From: JBMOGA01 sp049318625
GTDB lineage: Bacteria > Pseudomonadota > Alphaproteobacteria > Rhizobiales > Hyphomicrobiaceae
Length of the DNA: 64,000 bases
Reading direction: 5' to 3'
NCBI GenBank assembly: GCA_049318625.1
Contig: JBMOGA010000001.1
Location: 164,632-228,631 of the forward strand
The notes below the pieces were generated by a model. The model had not been told where the DNA came from. It ran no database searches and was given only the letters and a program-made list of their open reading frames with translations. Position numbers and translations under genes: made by a program. Numbering within the stretch: the first letter of the stretch is position 1; each line of letters begins with the position of its first letter. Positions 8,642 through 16,577 of this stretch are shown in pieces.

Positions 8642-9763
8642 ATGTCCGGCACCGGCCTCGCCCGCGATCCGAAGCTCGCCGGCGGCAACGATGGGGTTGT
8701 CGACGGCGAGCGCCGTCGGGGCCGGGGCGCGCGCTCGAACAGGTCGGGCCGGTTCGAGGACGAGGTGCGCGCCGAGGCCGACGACGGCTGGGAGAGCCTT
8801 GCGACGCTGGAGGCGTTCCGGACCGAGGTGCGGGTCGAGCCGGCGCGGACGATCATTACGACCAACGACAGCCCCGACATCTCGTTCTCCCAGTCGATCA
8901 ACCCCTATCGCGGCTGCGAGCACGGCTGCGTCTACTGCTACGCGCGGCCGTCGCACTGCTACCTCGGCCATTCGGCCGGGCTCGACTTCGAGACCATCCT
9001 CTACGCCAAGACCAATGCCGCGGAGCTGCTGGCGCGGGAGTTGTCGCGCCCCGGCTACCGGCCGACGACCATCGCACTCGGGGCCAATACGGACCCCTAC
9101 CAGCCGATCGAGCGCGAGCACCGGATCACGCGGCAGGTGCTCGAGGTGCTGGACAAGGCCAATCACCCGGTCGGCATCGTCACCAAGTCGGCCCTGGTGA
9201 CGCGGGACATCGATATCTTGGCGCGCATGGCGGAGCGCGGGCTGGTCAAGGTGGCGATCTCGGTGACGACGCTGGACCGTCATCTGGCCCGGGCGATGGA
9301 GCCGCGCGCGGCCACCCCGCCGAAGCGGATCGCCGCGATCAAGGCGCTGTCGGAGGCCGGCATTCCGACACAGGTGATGGTGGCGCCGATCATCCCGGCG
9401 CTCAACGACTACGAAATCGAACGGATCCTCGACGCGGCCTTTACGGCCGGCGCGCGCGAGGCCGGCTATGTGCTGTTGCGGCTGCCGGTCGAACTCAAGG
9501 ACATCTTCCGCGAATGGCTCGCGAGCGAGGTGCCCGACCGCGCCCGGCGGGTCATCCATGTGCTGCAATCGATGCACGGCGGGCGCGACTACACGGCCGA
9601 TTTCGGCGTCCGGCAACGGGGCACCGGGCCCTATGCCGCGCAGATCGCGCAGCGCTTCCGGCTGGCCGCGCGGCGGCTGGGTCTCAATGAGCGCCGGCTC
9701 GCCTTGCGGACCGACCTGTTCCGTCCGCCGAACGGCACCGGCCGGCAGCTGAGCCTGCTGTAG
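8642..9763 (+). CDS. PA0069-family radical SAM protein
   Basis: 373 residues. The radical SAM cluster motif is CEHGCVYCYARPSH (CxxxCxxC), preceded by DISFSQSINPYRGC, the hallmark of the PA0069/SplB-like group. Further conserved blocks are ALGANTDPYQPIE and VGIVTKSALVTRDIDIL. The start is fixed by a strong Shine-Dalgarno sequence (AAGGAGA) about 6 bases before ATG 8642. The frame is open far upstream but is not coding there. The family is widespread in Proteobacteria and its substrate is not established, although similarity to spore photoproduct lyase suggests a nucleic-acid or modified-base target. RNase HII and kdsD follow on the same strand. Confidence 0.88.
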   Translation: MSGTGLARDPKLAGGNDGVVDGERRRGRGARSNRSGRFEDEVRAEADDGWESLATLEAFRTEVRVEPARTIITTNDSPDISFSQSINPYRGCEHGCVYCYARPSHCYLGHSAGLDFETILYAKTNAAELLARELSRPGYRPTTIALGANTDPYQPIEREHRITRQVLEVLDKANHPVGIVTKSALVTRDIDILARMAERGLVKVAISVTTLDRHLARAMEPRAATPPKRIAAIKALSEAGIPTQVMVAPIIPALNDYEIERILDAAFTAGAREAGYVLLRLPVELKDIFREWLASEVPDRARRVIHVLQSMHGGRDYTADFGVRQRGTGPYAAQIAQRFRLAARRLGLNERRLALRTDLFRPPNGTGRQLSLL

Positions 9764-9785
9764 GCCGCCGCAAGGGCGCGGCGGC
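9764..9785 (+). terminator. GC hairpin after the radical SAM gene
   Basis: An 8-bp perfect stem (GCCGCCGC / GCGGCGGC) with a 6-base loop begins immediately after the stop codon. It has no T-run. It could act as an attenuating or RNA-stabilising hairpin before rnhB. Confidence 0.45.
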
Positions 9786-9834
9786 GCCGGCTGCGCGCTT
9801 TGACACGCGGGGGGACGGCGGGCGAAAGTTGCGC

Positions 9835-10509
9835 ATGCCGCTGCGCGATTCGCTCATTCTGCCGACGTTCGACCTGGAGGCCGCGACCCTGCGGTTGCAC
9901 GGCGGCCCCGTGGCGGGCGTCGACGAGGCCGGCCGGGGGCCGCTCGCCGGCCCGGTGGTCGCCGCGGCCGTCATCCTCGATCCCGGGAACATCCCGCCGG
10001 GTCTCGCCGATTCCAAGCAACTCGACGCCGACGCCCGCGAAATCGCCTTTGGCCGCATCATGGCGGCGGCGGTTTCGGTCGGCATCGGGGTGTCCGATGC
10101 CGCCGAGATCGACCGTCTGAACATCCTGCAGGCGACACTGGCGGCGATGCGGACCGCGGTGGGGCGGCTGTCGGTCCGGCCGAACGTGGCGCTGGTCGAC
10201 GGCAACCGTCTGCCACGGCTCGACTGCCGCGCGCAGGCCGTCGTGCGGGGCGACGCGCTCTGCCTCTCGATCGCGGCCGCGTCGATCGTCGCCAAGGTGA
10301 CGCGCGACCGCATGATGATCGCGCTCGGGCGCGAATTCCCGGGCTACGGCTTCGGGAAGCACAAGGGCTACCCGACGCCCGAGCATCACGCGGCCATTCG
10401 ACGCCTCGGCGTGACGGCCCATCACCGCCGCTCCTTCCGCACGGTGCAGCTGGCGCTCGGGCTCGACCCGGCGACCGGGGCGCATGCGGCCATCGGCGAC
10501 GTCGCCTGA
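9835..10509 (+). CDS. rnhB: Ribonuclease HII
   Basis: 224 residues. It removes RNA primers and misincorporated ribonucleotides from DNA. The active-site DE pair lies in VDEAGRGPLAGPV (Asp30, Glu31), a third acidic residue in LVDGN (Asp122), and a further conserved block in SIAAASIVAKVTRD. The C-terminal KHKGYPTPEHH segment is diagnostic of type 2 enzymes. Possible starts are ATG 9835 and TTG 9829; ATG is taken. In many alphaproteobacteria rnhB lies beside the PA0069 radical SAM gene and ccrM, as it nearly does here. Confidence 0.95.
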   Translation: MPLRDSLILPTFDLEAATLRLHGGPVAGVDEAGRGPLAGPVVAAAVILDPGNIPPGLADSKQLDADAREIAFGRIMAAAVSVGIGVSDAAEIDRLNILQATLAAMRTAVGRLSVRPNVALVDGNRLPRLDCRAQAVVRGDALCLSIAAASIVAKVTRDRMMIALGREFPGYGFGKHKGYPTPEHHAAIRRLGVTAHHRRSFRTVQLALGLDPATGAHAAIGDVA

Positions 10510-10613
10510 GGCGTCTCAGTTGAACGCTAAGCCAATTTGGCCGCTGGCGCGGCGGCCTCGAAGCGGCCAGAATGCCGGTCTGCCAACACCATGAACAATC
10601 CGGGCCGTTTCGC

Positions 10614-11645
10614 ATGACCAACAGCAAGGGCGGTGCCGCCCGGCCAAAACTCGCTGCCGTCGCTGCATCCGACGGCGCCAGGTCGGACGCGGTCGCCGCG
10701 GCGGTGCGCACCGTCGGGATCGAGGCGGCCGGTCTCCAGGCGATGGGGGTGGCGCTTCAGGGGCCACTCGGCGCGCCGTTCGCCGAGGCCGTCCGGGTGC
10801 TGGCCGCCGCGCGCGGGCGCGTCATCGTGACCGGCATGGGCAAGAGCGGCCACGTCGGGCAGAAGATCGCCGCGACCTTCGCCTCGACCGGCACGCCGGC
10901 CTTTTTCGTGCACCCGAGCGAGGCCTCGCACGGCGACCTCGGCATGATCACCCGCGAGGACGTCATTCTGGCGCTGTCGTGGTCGGGCGAGACCGTCGAA
11001 CTCAAGAACATCCTGACCTTCTCGCGCCGCTTCGCGGTGCCGCTGATCGCGGTAACCTCGCGATCGGACTCGGCACTCGGCAAAGTCTCGGATGTGGTGC
11101 TGGAACTGCCGCGCACGGCCGAGGCGTGCCCGCACGGTCTCGCGCCCACCACCTCGACGACCATGCAGCTGACGCTGGGTGATTGCCTCGCCATTGCGCT
11201 GCTCGAGGCGAAAGGGTTCACCGCGCACGATTTCAAGGTGTTCCACCCCGGCGGATCGCTCGGCGCGCAGCTGAAGCTGGTCGGCGATCTCATGCACAAG
11301 GACGACCGGGTTCCGCTCGCCGGCGAGGACGAGCCGATGTCGCAAGCCATCGTGACGATGACGCAGAAGTCGTTCGGCTGTCTCGGCATCGTCGACGGCA
11401 AGGGCAAGCTGGTCGGCATCATCACCGACGGTGACCTGCGCCGCCACATGGGCCGTGATCTCGTGCATGCGACGACCGGCGAGATCATGACCCGCAAGCC
11501 GAAATCCATTGCGCCGGAGGTGCTGGCTTCCTCCGCGCTCGAGATGTTGAACAGCTCACGGATCACGGCGCTGTTCGTGGTCGTCAAGGGCAAGCCAGTC
11601 GGCATCCTGCACCTGCACGACCTGCTCCGGGCCGGCGTGGCGTAG
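10614..11645 (+). CDS. kdsD: Arabinose-5-phosphate isomerase (KpsF/GutQ family)
   Basis: 343 residues with the standard two-part architecture. A SIS sugar-isomerase domain (about 50-190; GRVIVTGMGKSGH, LALSWSGET, PTTSTTMQL) is followed by a CBS pair (about 220-343; LGIVDGKGKLVGIITDGDLRR, then the HLHDLL ending). It interconverts ribulose-5-P and arabinose-5-P, the first step to KDO for lipopolysaccharide. The GKSGH and TTSTT phosphate-binding loops are intact. ATG 10614 is preferred to 10572 because homology starts shortly after it. The Hsp70-like gene converges on it 20 bases away. Confidence 0.92.
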   Translation: MTNSKGGAARPKLAAVAASDGARSDAVAAAVRTVGIEAAGLQAMGVALQGPLGAPFAEAVRVLAAARGRVIVTGMGKSGHVGQKIAATFASTGTPAFFVHPSEASHGDLGMITREDVILALSWSGETVELKNILTFSRRFAVPLIAVTSRSDSALGKVSDVVLELPRTAEACPHGLAPTTSTTMQLTLGDCLAIALLEAKGFTAHDFKVFHPGGSLGAQLKLVGDLMHKDDRVPLAGEDEPMSQAIVTMTQKSFGCLGIVDGKGKLVGIITDGDLRRHMGRDLVHATTGEIMTRKPKSIAPEVLASSALEMLNSSRITALFVVVKGKPVGILHLHDLLRAGVA

Positions 11646-11665
11646 GGCGTGAAGTGACCGGCGGA

Positions 11666-12943
11666 CTATCGGCTGGCGCGTCGCCTGCCGGATGTGGTGC
11701 CGAAGCGCGTATAGGCGTCGAGTGCAAGTCCCGTTGCGACCGAGCCGAAGGCATCGCCCTCCAGGATGCGCGCTTTGGGGAAGGCGGCGCGCAAGGTCGA
11801 TAGCAGCACGGGCATGCGCGACGAGCCGCCCGTCAGGAACACCGAGCCGATGGCGTCGGCGTCGAGTCCGCTGTCACGCAGCGTGGTTGCGACCGTCGTC
11901 TCGATGCGGTCGATCTGTTCGGCCACGGCGCGTTCGAACTGCGCGCGCGAGATGTCGATCGGCGCGATGCCGACCAGCTTTTGCAACTCCATGGTGACAT
12001 GGCTTTCCGACGAGAGCTCGATCTTGGCGTTCTCGACGGCGGTCAGCAGCGCGTGGCCCTTCTTGTTCTCGATCACTTCGAGCAGCCGCTCGAGCTTTTC
12101 CGGCTCCAGCATTTCGTGGCGAACACGACGAATGTCGGCAAACACCTTCTGGTCGTAGAGGTAGTTGATCCGCTGCCACGTCGCCAAGTCCTGATACCAC
12201 CAGGAGGGCGGCTCCATGTTCCTTTGGCGGAGCTTCGCGCCGAGACCCAGATGCGGAAGAACGGCGTCGAGTTCCAGGCGACGGTCGAAATCGGTGCCGC
12301 CGATGTGGACGCCGGAACAGGCGAGAATGTCCGACATGCGATCCGGCTGGCCGCGCCGGTCGGGCGAAACACGCACGATGCAGAAGTCCGAGGTGCCGCC
12401 ACCGATGTCGACGACGAAGGCCAACTCTTCGGCGGTGACGTGGCGCTCGTAGTCGAGCGCCGCGGCGATCGGCTCCAACTGGAACTCGATATGCTCGAAT
12501 CCGGCGAGTTCGGCCGCCTGCCGTAGCTGATCCTCGGCACTCTGATCGGCCTTCTCGTCGCCATCCACGAAGTAGACGGGGCGGCCAATGACGACGGACT
12601 TGGGCTTGCCTGCGACATTGCGCACAAAACCCATGAAGAGCGAGATGATCTCGTCGAACCGCAGGCGTCGTGACCCGATCTGCGTCTGCTCGTAGATGAG
12701 AGAGGACCCGAGCAGCGATTTCAGCGACCGCAACAGGCGCCCGTTCTCGCGTTCCAGATAGCGCGATACCGCCTCGCGGCCGTAGGCGACCGTGCCGTCC
12801 TCGAAACTGAAGAAGACCGCGGTTGGAATGGAGACGCGGCCGTCCTGCAAGGGAAGTAGTGTGGGATGAACCTCAGCGGCATGGCCGATCGCGCTGTTGG
12901 AGGTGCCGAAGTCGAAGCCGCACGCGGTAGAGGTCATCGCCAC
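11666..12943 (-). CDS. Hsp70-family ATPase of the YegD type, lacking a substrate-binding domain
   Basis: 425 residues, essentially only the Hsp70/actin-fold ATPase domain. Phosphate 1 motif: GFDFGTSNSAIG at the N-terminus. Phosphate 2 motif: VVDIGGGTSDF. The adenosine motif is FLTGGSSRMPVL. DnaK proteins have about 640 residues with a C-terminal peptide-binding domain; that domain is absent here, as in E. coli YegD. The client and co-chaperones are unknown. Starts at 12943 (MAMTS) and 12937 (MTSTA) are equivalent. The gene sits downstream of the NfeD/stomatin pair on the same strand with a gap of about 57 bases. Confidence 0.88.
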   Translation of the reverse strand: MAMTSTACGFDFGTSNSAIGHAAEVHPTLLPLQDGRVSIPTAVFFSFEDGTVAYGREAVSRYLERENGRLLRSLKSLLGSSLIYEQTQIGSRRLRFDEIISLFMGFVRNVAGKPKSVVIGRPVYFVDGDEKADQSAEDQLRQAAELAGFEHIEFQLEPIAAALDYERHVTAEELAFVVDIGGGTSDFCIVRVSPDRRGQPDRMSDILACSGVHIGGTDFDRRLELDAVLPHLGLGAKLRQRNMEPPSWWYQDLATWQRINYLYDQKVFADIRRVRHEMLEPEKLERLLEVIENKKGHALLTAVENAKIELSSESHVTMELQKLVGIAPIDISRAQFERAVAEQIDRIETTVATTLRDSGLDADAIGSVFLTGGSSRMPVLLSTLRAAFPKARILEGDAFGSVATGLALDAYTRFGTTSGRRRASR

Positions 12944-13000
12944 ACGAGTATCCCATGATCATTGCAATCGGCCGTTGGCGGATATCGGTCCGCCCAGCCT

Positions 13001-13456
13001 TCAAGGCGCCGTCTCGACGACCAGCACGGTACCGCGCGTGCCGACAACCTTGACCGTTGCCCCCTTCGGCGCATCGGGTCCTTCCGCGGCCCACAGCGAA
13101 TCCCCGACGCGGACCCGGCCGCGACCGCTCTCGATCGCTTGCTCGACCACGACGAGGCGGCCGACATATTGATGCCCGCGCTCGTTCAGCGCCGGCTCGT
13201 CGCTCACCAGCGTGTCACCCTTCACGACATAGCGCAGCCAGAACACCGTTGCGAGCGAGGTGGCGGCAAATACCACCACCTGCCACTGCCAGGCCATGCC
13301 GGTCGCCAGCGCCGCGGTTCCAGCGACGCCGGCGGCCATGCCGAACCACAGAAAATGCACGCCGGGGATCAAGGTTTCGAGCCCGAGCAAGGCCACGGCG
13401 AGGATGAACCAGTTCCAGGGGCCGAGACCGGCGAGATAAGTCAGAAACGGCTGCAT
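13001..13456 (-). CDS. NfeD-family membrane protein
   Basis: 151 residues. Two or three N-terminal membrane segments (WNWFILAVALLGLETLIPG, then a second spanning about 40-75) are followed by a C-terminal OB-fold NfeD domain (about 90-150; GRLVVVEQAIESGRGRVRVGDSLW ending in a beta-rich tail). NfeD proteins partner stomatin/SPFH proteins at the membrane and are usually encoded next to them. Here the stomatin gene lies 15 bases upstream on the same strand, the expected two-gene unit. It is the short form without the serine-protease (ClpP-like) domain. Confidence 0.9.
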   Translation of the reverse strand: MQPFLTYLAGLGPWNWFILAVALLGLETLIPGVHFLWFGMAAGVAGTAALATGMAWQWQVVVFAATSLATVFWLRYVVKGDTLVSDEPALNERGHQYVGRLVVVEQAIESGRGRVRVGDSLWAAEGPDAPKGATVKVVGTRGTVLVVETAP

Positions 13457-13471
13457 GATGCCTCCCCGGCG

Positions 13472-14491
13472 TCAGGTTTGCGACGAACCGCCCCACGGCA
13501 TCGGTGCGACCGGGGGCACCTGGGGACGGCCGGATGCCGGCTTCGGCCCACCACCGTCGCCACCCGACTTGCCGAAGGCCTCGCCGGTGATCTGAGCCAG
13601 ACCCGCAAGTGATCCAATAACGGCGGAGGCCTCCAACGGCATCAGGATCACTTTCTGGTTCGGCGCCTTGGCGAGAGCTTCCAGTGCCTTCACGTAGTTG
13701 TTGGCGACGAAGTAGTTGATCGCCTGCACGTTGCCGGCGGCGATGGCGTCCGAGACGAGCCGCGTCGCCGTCGCCTCGGCTTCGGCGAAGCGCTCGCGGG
13801 CCTCGGCCTCGCGGAACGCCGCTTCCTTGCGGCCCTCGGCGGCCAGCACCACAGCCTGCTTCTCGCCTTCGGCCTTGAGGATCGCGGCCTGACGCAGACC
13901 CTCCGACTCCAGAATTTGCGCGCGCTTCTCGCGCTCGGCCTTCATCTGCCGGGCCATGCTGTCGACGAGATCGCGCGGCGGCGCGATGTCCTTGATCTCG
14001 ATGCGGGTGACCTTGACGCCCCAGGCCTCGGTCGCGGCGTCGACCACCTGGAGGAGCCGGGCATTGATCTGGTCGCGGTTGGACAGCAGCTCGTCCAGGT
14101 CCATGGAACCCATCACGGTGCGGATGTTCGTCATGGTCAACGCGACCGTGGCGCCTTGCAGGTTGTCCACTTCGTAGGCGGCCTTGGCGGCCGACAGCAC
14201 CTGGAAGAAGGCGACGCCGTCGACCGTCACCATGGCGTTGTCACGGGTGATGACGTCCTGACTTGGAATATCGATCACCTGCTCCTTCATATTCAGCCGC
14301 GCGCCGATGCGCTCGACGACGGGCACCAGGATATGCAGGCCGGGACTCAAGGTGCGGGTGTAACGGCCGAAGTTCTCGATGGTGAAGTTGTGGCCCTGCG
14401 GCACGACCTTGACCGTCGACCACAGCATGGCCACGGCGAAAGCCAACAGAACGAAACCGAATATTCCAATACTTTCGAGGCCAGTCGGCAT
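13472..14491 (-). CDS. SPFH/band-7 stomatin-like protein (paraslipin, QmcA type)
   Basis: 339 residues. One N-terminal membrane anchor (about 7-27) is followed by the band-7 domain (about 28-190; VPQGHNFTIENFGRYTRTLSPG, then VITRDNAMVTVDGV). A long charged coiled coil follows (about 190-250; repeats of AEGEKQAVVLAAEGRKEAAFREAEARE), then a Gly/Pro-rich tail. Such proteins form membrane-bound cages that organise microdomains and regulate membrane proteases. It is the first gene of the NfeD unit. The same upstream region (14492-14732) carries ccrM regulatory sites for the opposite strand. Confidence 0.92.
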   Translation of the reverse strand: MPTGLESIGIFGFVLLAFAVAMLWSTVKVVPQGHNFTIENFGRYTRTLSPGLHILVPVVERIGARLNMKEQVIDIPSQDVITRDNAMVTVDGVAFFQVLSAAKAAYEVDNLQGATVALTMTNIRTVMGSMDLDELLSNRDQINARLLQVVDAATEAWGVKVTRIEIKDIAPPRDLVDSMARQMKAEREKRAQILESEGLRQAAILKAEGEKQAVVLAAEGRKEAAFREAEARERFAEAEATATRLVSDAIAAGNVQAINYFVANNYVKALEALAKAPNQKVILMPLEASAVIGSLAGLAQITGEAFGKSGGDGGGPKPASGRPQVPPVAPMPWGGSSQT

Positions 14492-14624
14492 GGTGCAGCT
14501 CTCCTACGGTTCGCACGCAGAGATTTTCTGACGCAGCAATGAGCAGTATTCGAGGCGACCGCGCAGTCGCGGCAGAAACGCTTCGTCCGGCTGACGGCGC
14601 CGGCGCGTTGTTCGCCTTCTGTTC

Positions 14625-14644
14625 GACTCAATCCTCGGTGAGTC
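14625..14644. promoter_or_regulatory. Pair of GANTC methylation sites forming an inverted repeat upstream of ccrM
   Basis: GACTCA and TGAGTC are perfect inverted arms separated by 8 bases, so two GANTC sites lie within 20 bases. They are about 90 bases upstream of the ccrM start. GANTC is the CcrM target, so the promoter can sense its own methylation state, a known feature of cell-cycle genes in Caulobacter. Confidence 0.6.
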
Positions 14645-14648
14645 TGTC

Positions 14649-14663
14649 TTAACGCGCGGTTAA
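14649..14663. promoter_or_regulatory. CtrA box (TTAA-N7-TTAA) in the ccrM promoter
   Basis: TTAACGCGCGGTTAA matches the full CtrA consensus exactly, two TTAA half-sites 11 bases apart, with the second followed by C as is common. It lies 70-84 bases upstream of the ccrM start and 5 bases after the GANTC pair. In Caulobacter CtrA activates ccrM late in the cell cycle from a similar site. Confidence 0.75.
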
Positions 14664-14732
14664 CCATTCCAGCCCCAGGATCGGTTAGTCTGCCCGGCAG
14701 TTGCGTCCTTGGCTCGTCACGAGTTGCGTACC

Positions 14733-15872
14733 ATGTCCCAGTCTTCGCGTTCCCGTCGCACGTCCCCCGTGTCGACCGCCGACCGTGTCCTCATCGGCGA
14801 CTGCCTCGCAGAGCTGGCCCGGCTGCCGGCCCAATCCGTGGATCTCGTGTTCGCCGATCCTCCCTACAATCTGCAGCTCGACGGCGACCTTCTGCGGCCG
14901 AACAATACGGTGGTCGACGGCGTGCACCAGGCCTGGGACAAGTTCAGCTCGTTCGCCGAATACGACGCTTTCAGCCGGGCATGGCTCGGCGAATGCCGGC
15001 GCGTGCTGAAGCCCAACGGCGCCATCTGGGTAATCGGCTCCTACCACAACATCTTCCGGCTCGGCGTCGCCCTGCAGGATCTCGGGTTTTGGCTGCAGAA
15101 CGACGTGGTCTGGCGCAAGACCAACCCGATGCCGAATTTTCGCGGCAAGCGCTTCACCAATGCCCACGAGACGCTGATCTGGGCGGCGCGGGACCAGAAA
15201 TCGCGGCCGACCTTCAACTACGAGGCGCTCAAGGCCTTCAATGACGACGTGCAGATGCGGTCGGACTGGCTGATCCCCATCTGCTCCGGTCCGGAGCGGC
15301 TCAAGGACAATGGCGGGCGCAAAGCCCACCCCACGCAGAAGCCCGAGGCGCTGCTCTGGCGGGTCCTGCTCGCCTCGACCAACCCGGGCGACGTGGTGCT
15401 CGATCCGTTCTTCGGCACCGGCACCACCGGCGCGGTGGCGCGCCGGCTCGGCCGCCGCTGGCTCGGCATCGAGCGCGACCGCGACTACGCCAAGGCCGCG
15501 AGCGAACGCATCGCCGCGGTGCGGCCTTTGTCACCCGACGCCATCGAGCCCATGCGCACCAAGCGCACGGAGCCGCGTGTGCCGTTCGGGACCATCATCG
15601 AGCTCGGTATCCTGGAAGCAGGCTCCGAGCTCTACGACGAGCGCCGGCGGATTCGCGCGGAGGTGAAGGCGGACGGGACCATCGCCGCCGCCGGCGCTCG
15701 TGGCTCCATCCACCGCATCGGTGCACAGATGCAAGGCAAGGCCGCCTGCAACGGCTGGACCTACTGGCACTTCGAGGCAGAAGGGCGCCTGAAGCCCATC
15801 GACGTGTTGCGCGAGCAGGCGAAGCGCCAGCTCGGGCTTTCGGGCAAGGCCATCCTGGTCGCGGCGGAGTAG
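14733..15872 (+). CDS. ccrM: Cell-cycle adenine DNA methyltransferase CcrM (GANTC)
   Basis: 379 residues, a beta-class N6-adenine methyltransferase. Catalytic motif IV is DPPYNL at 42-47 and the AdoMet motif I is DPFFGTGTTG from 224. The order IV before I defines the beta class. A C-terminal RAMA-type extension (about 275-379; from TKRTEPRVPFGTIIELG) is present, as in all CcrM enzymes, and helps DNA recognition. It methylates adenine in GANTC and links replication to transcription. The start is ATG 14733; TTG 14709 is in frame but weaker. Regulation is shown by the CtrA box and GANTC pair upstream. Confidence 0.95.
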   Translation: MSQSSRSRRTSPVSTADRVLIGDCLAELARLPAQSVDLVFADPPYNLQLDGDLLRPNNTVVDGVHQAWDKFSSFAEYDAFSRAWLGECRRVLKPNGAIWVIGSYHNIFRLGVALQDLGFWLQNDVVWRKTNPMPNFRGKRFTNAHETLIWAARDQKSRPTFNYEALKAFNDDVQMRSDWLIPICSGPERLKDNGGRKAHPTQKPEALLWRVLLASTNPGDVVLDPFFGTGTTGAVARRLGRRWLGIERDRDYAKAASERIAAVRPLSPDAIEPMRTKRTEPRVPFGTIIELGILEAGSELYDERRRIRAEVKADGTIAAAGARGSIHRIGAQMQGKAACNGWTYWHFEAEGRLKPIDVLREQAKRQLGLSGKAILVAAE

Positions 15873-15887
15873 CCCGGCCGCCCGGGC
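15872..15887 (+). terminator. Short GC hairpin at the end of ccrM
   Basis: A 6-bp stem (GCCCGG / CCGGGC) with a 4-base loop overlaps the last base of the stop codon. No T-run follows, so termination is possible but not certain. Confidence 0.35.
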
Positions 15888-15999
15888 GCCGTCGCACGCC
15901 TGTCCAAGCATCATCCATCAGTCCGGCACTCGCGGCGCTCCCCACCGCGAGATCACGATGCCATGCGCCCGCGCCCCGGGGGCGGCGCGGATGAGACCA

Positions 16000-16027
16000 T
16001 TGCTGCCCCGGCGCTTCCCGCTATAAT
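16000..16027 (+). promoter_or_regulatory. Sigma-70 type promoter of the mntH remnant
   Basis: TTGCTG at 16000-16005 and a perfect TATAAT at 16022-16027 are separated by 16 bases. The -10 box shares its last base with a perfect palindrome, the arrangement expected for a repressed promoter. Confidence 0.6.
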
Positions 16028-16041
16028 GCAAACGATTTGCA
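16027..16041. promoter_or_regulatory. Mur/Fur-type operator palindrome
   Basis: TGCAAACGATTTGCA is a perfect 6-3-6 inverted repeat overlapping the end of the -10 box. TGCAA/TTGCA half-sites are typical of the manganese-responsive Fur relative Mur of rhizobia, which represses Mn uptake genes such as mntH. The downstream coding remnant is an Nramp (MntH) protein, which supports this reading. Confidence 0.6.
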
Positions 16042-16061
16042 ATTGCAGATAGAGGGCCGCC

Positions 16062-16383
16062 ATGGACGTTTCCGGTTTGCCGGATCCGAAGGGTTCGAAG
16101 CGGCAGCACGGCGAGGCTGTTCGCCATCGCGATCATCCCGGCGGCGATCGTCACCATCTATTTCGGTGAGAGCGGCACTGGGCGCCTGCTGATCCGCACG
16201 CAGGTCGTGCTCAGCCTGCAGATGTCGTTCGCCGTGTTCCAACTGGTGATGTTCACGGCCAACAAGGCCAAGATGGGTGACCTCGTCGCGCCGGCATGGC
16301 TGGTGGCGTTCTCGGCTTTCCTGGCGGTCGTCATCGCCGCCTTGACCGTCAAGCTGCTGTTCGACTTTGTGACGGGCGGCTGA
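16062..16383 (+). pseudogene. Remnant of an Nramp Mn2+/H+ transporter (mntH), internally deleted and frameshifted
   Basis: A Shine-Dalgarno-like GAGGG precedes ATG 16062, which opens a frame of about 36 codons beginning MDVSGLPDPKG. From 16114 to the TGA at 16381 a different frame encodes the last 89 residues of an Nramp transporter: FAIAIIPA, then YFGESGTGRLL, then VVLSLQMSFAVFQLVMFT, with a final membrane helix. Full Nramp proteins have about 430-450 residues, so roughly 1 kb is gone and the ends are joined out of frame near 16095-16113. Promoter, operator, ribosome site and start survive. It cannot make a working transporter. The junction position is inferred. Confidence 0.7.
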
Positions 16384-16577
16384 CCGGAGGCCGCCACAGA
16401 AATCCGGTTGCAGCTGCCATCCGCGACGGGCGGCGGGTCTCTCGGTCGCCCAATTTCTATTTTCTGGGCTTTCCGGATGACATTCGTCATTTGCGGCATG
16501 CGTTCGCGTCGGCTTTGTTTACCAGTCCGGGATCATAAATTTCTCAGCCCGATCATTCTTTACCAGGCCTAAACCAT

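Noticed and set aside
16062..16383. Programmed frameshift joining the two mntH frames
   Set aside because: Even with a frameshift the product would have only about 105 residues and two or three helices; most of the transporter is missing, so deletion is the better explanation.
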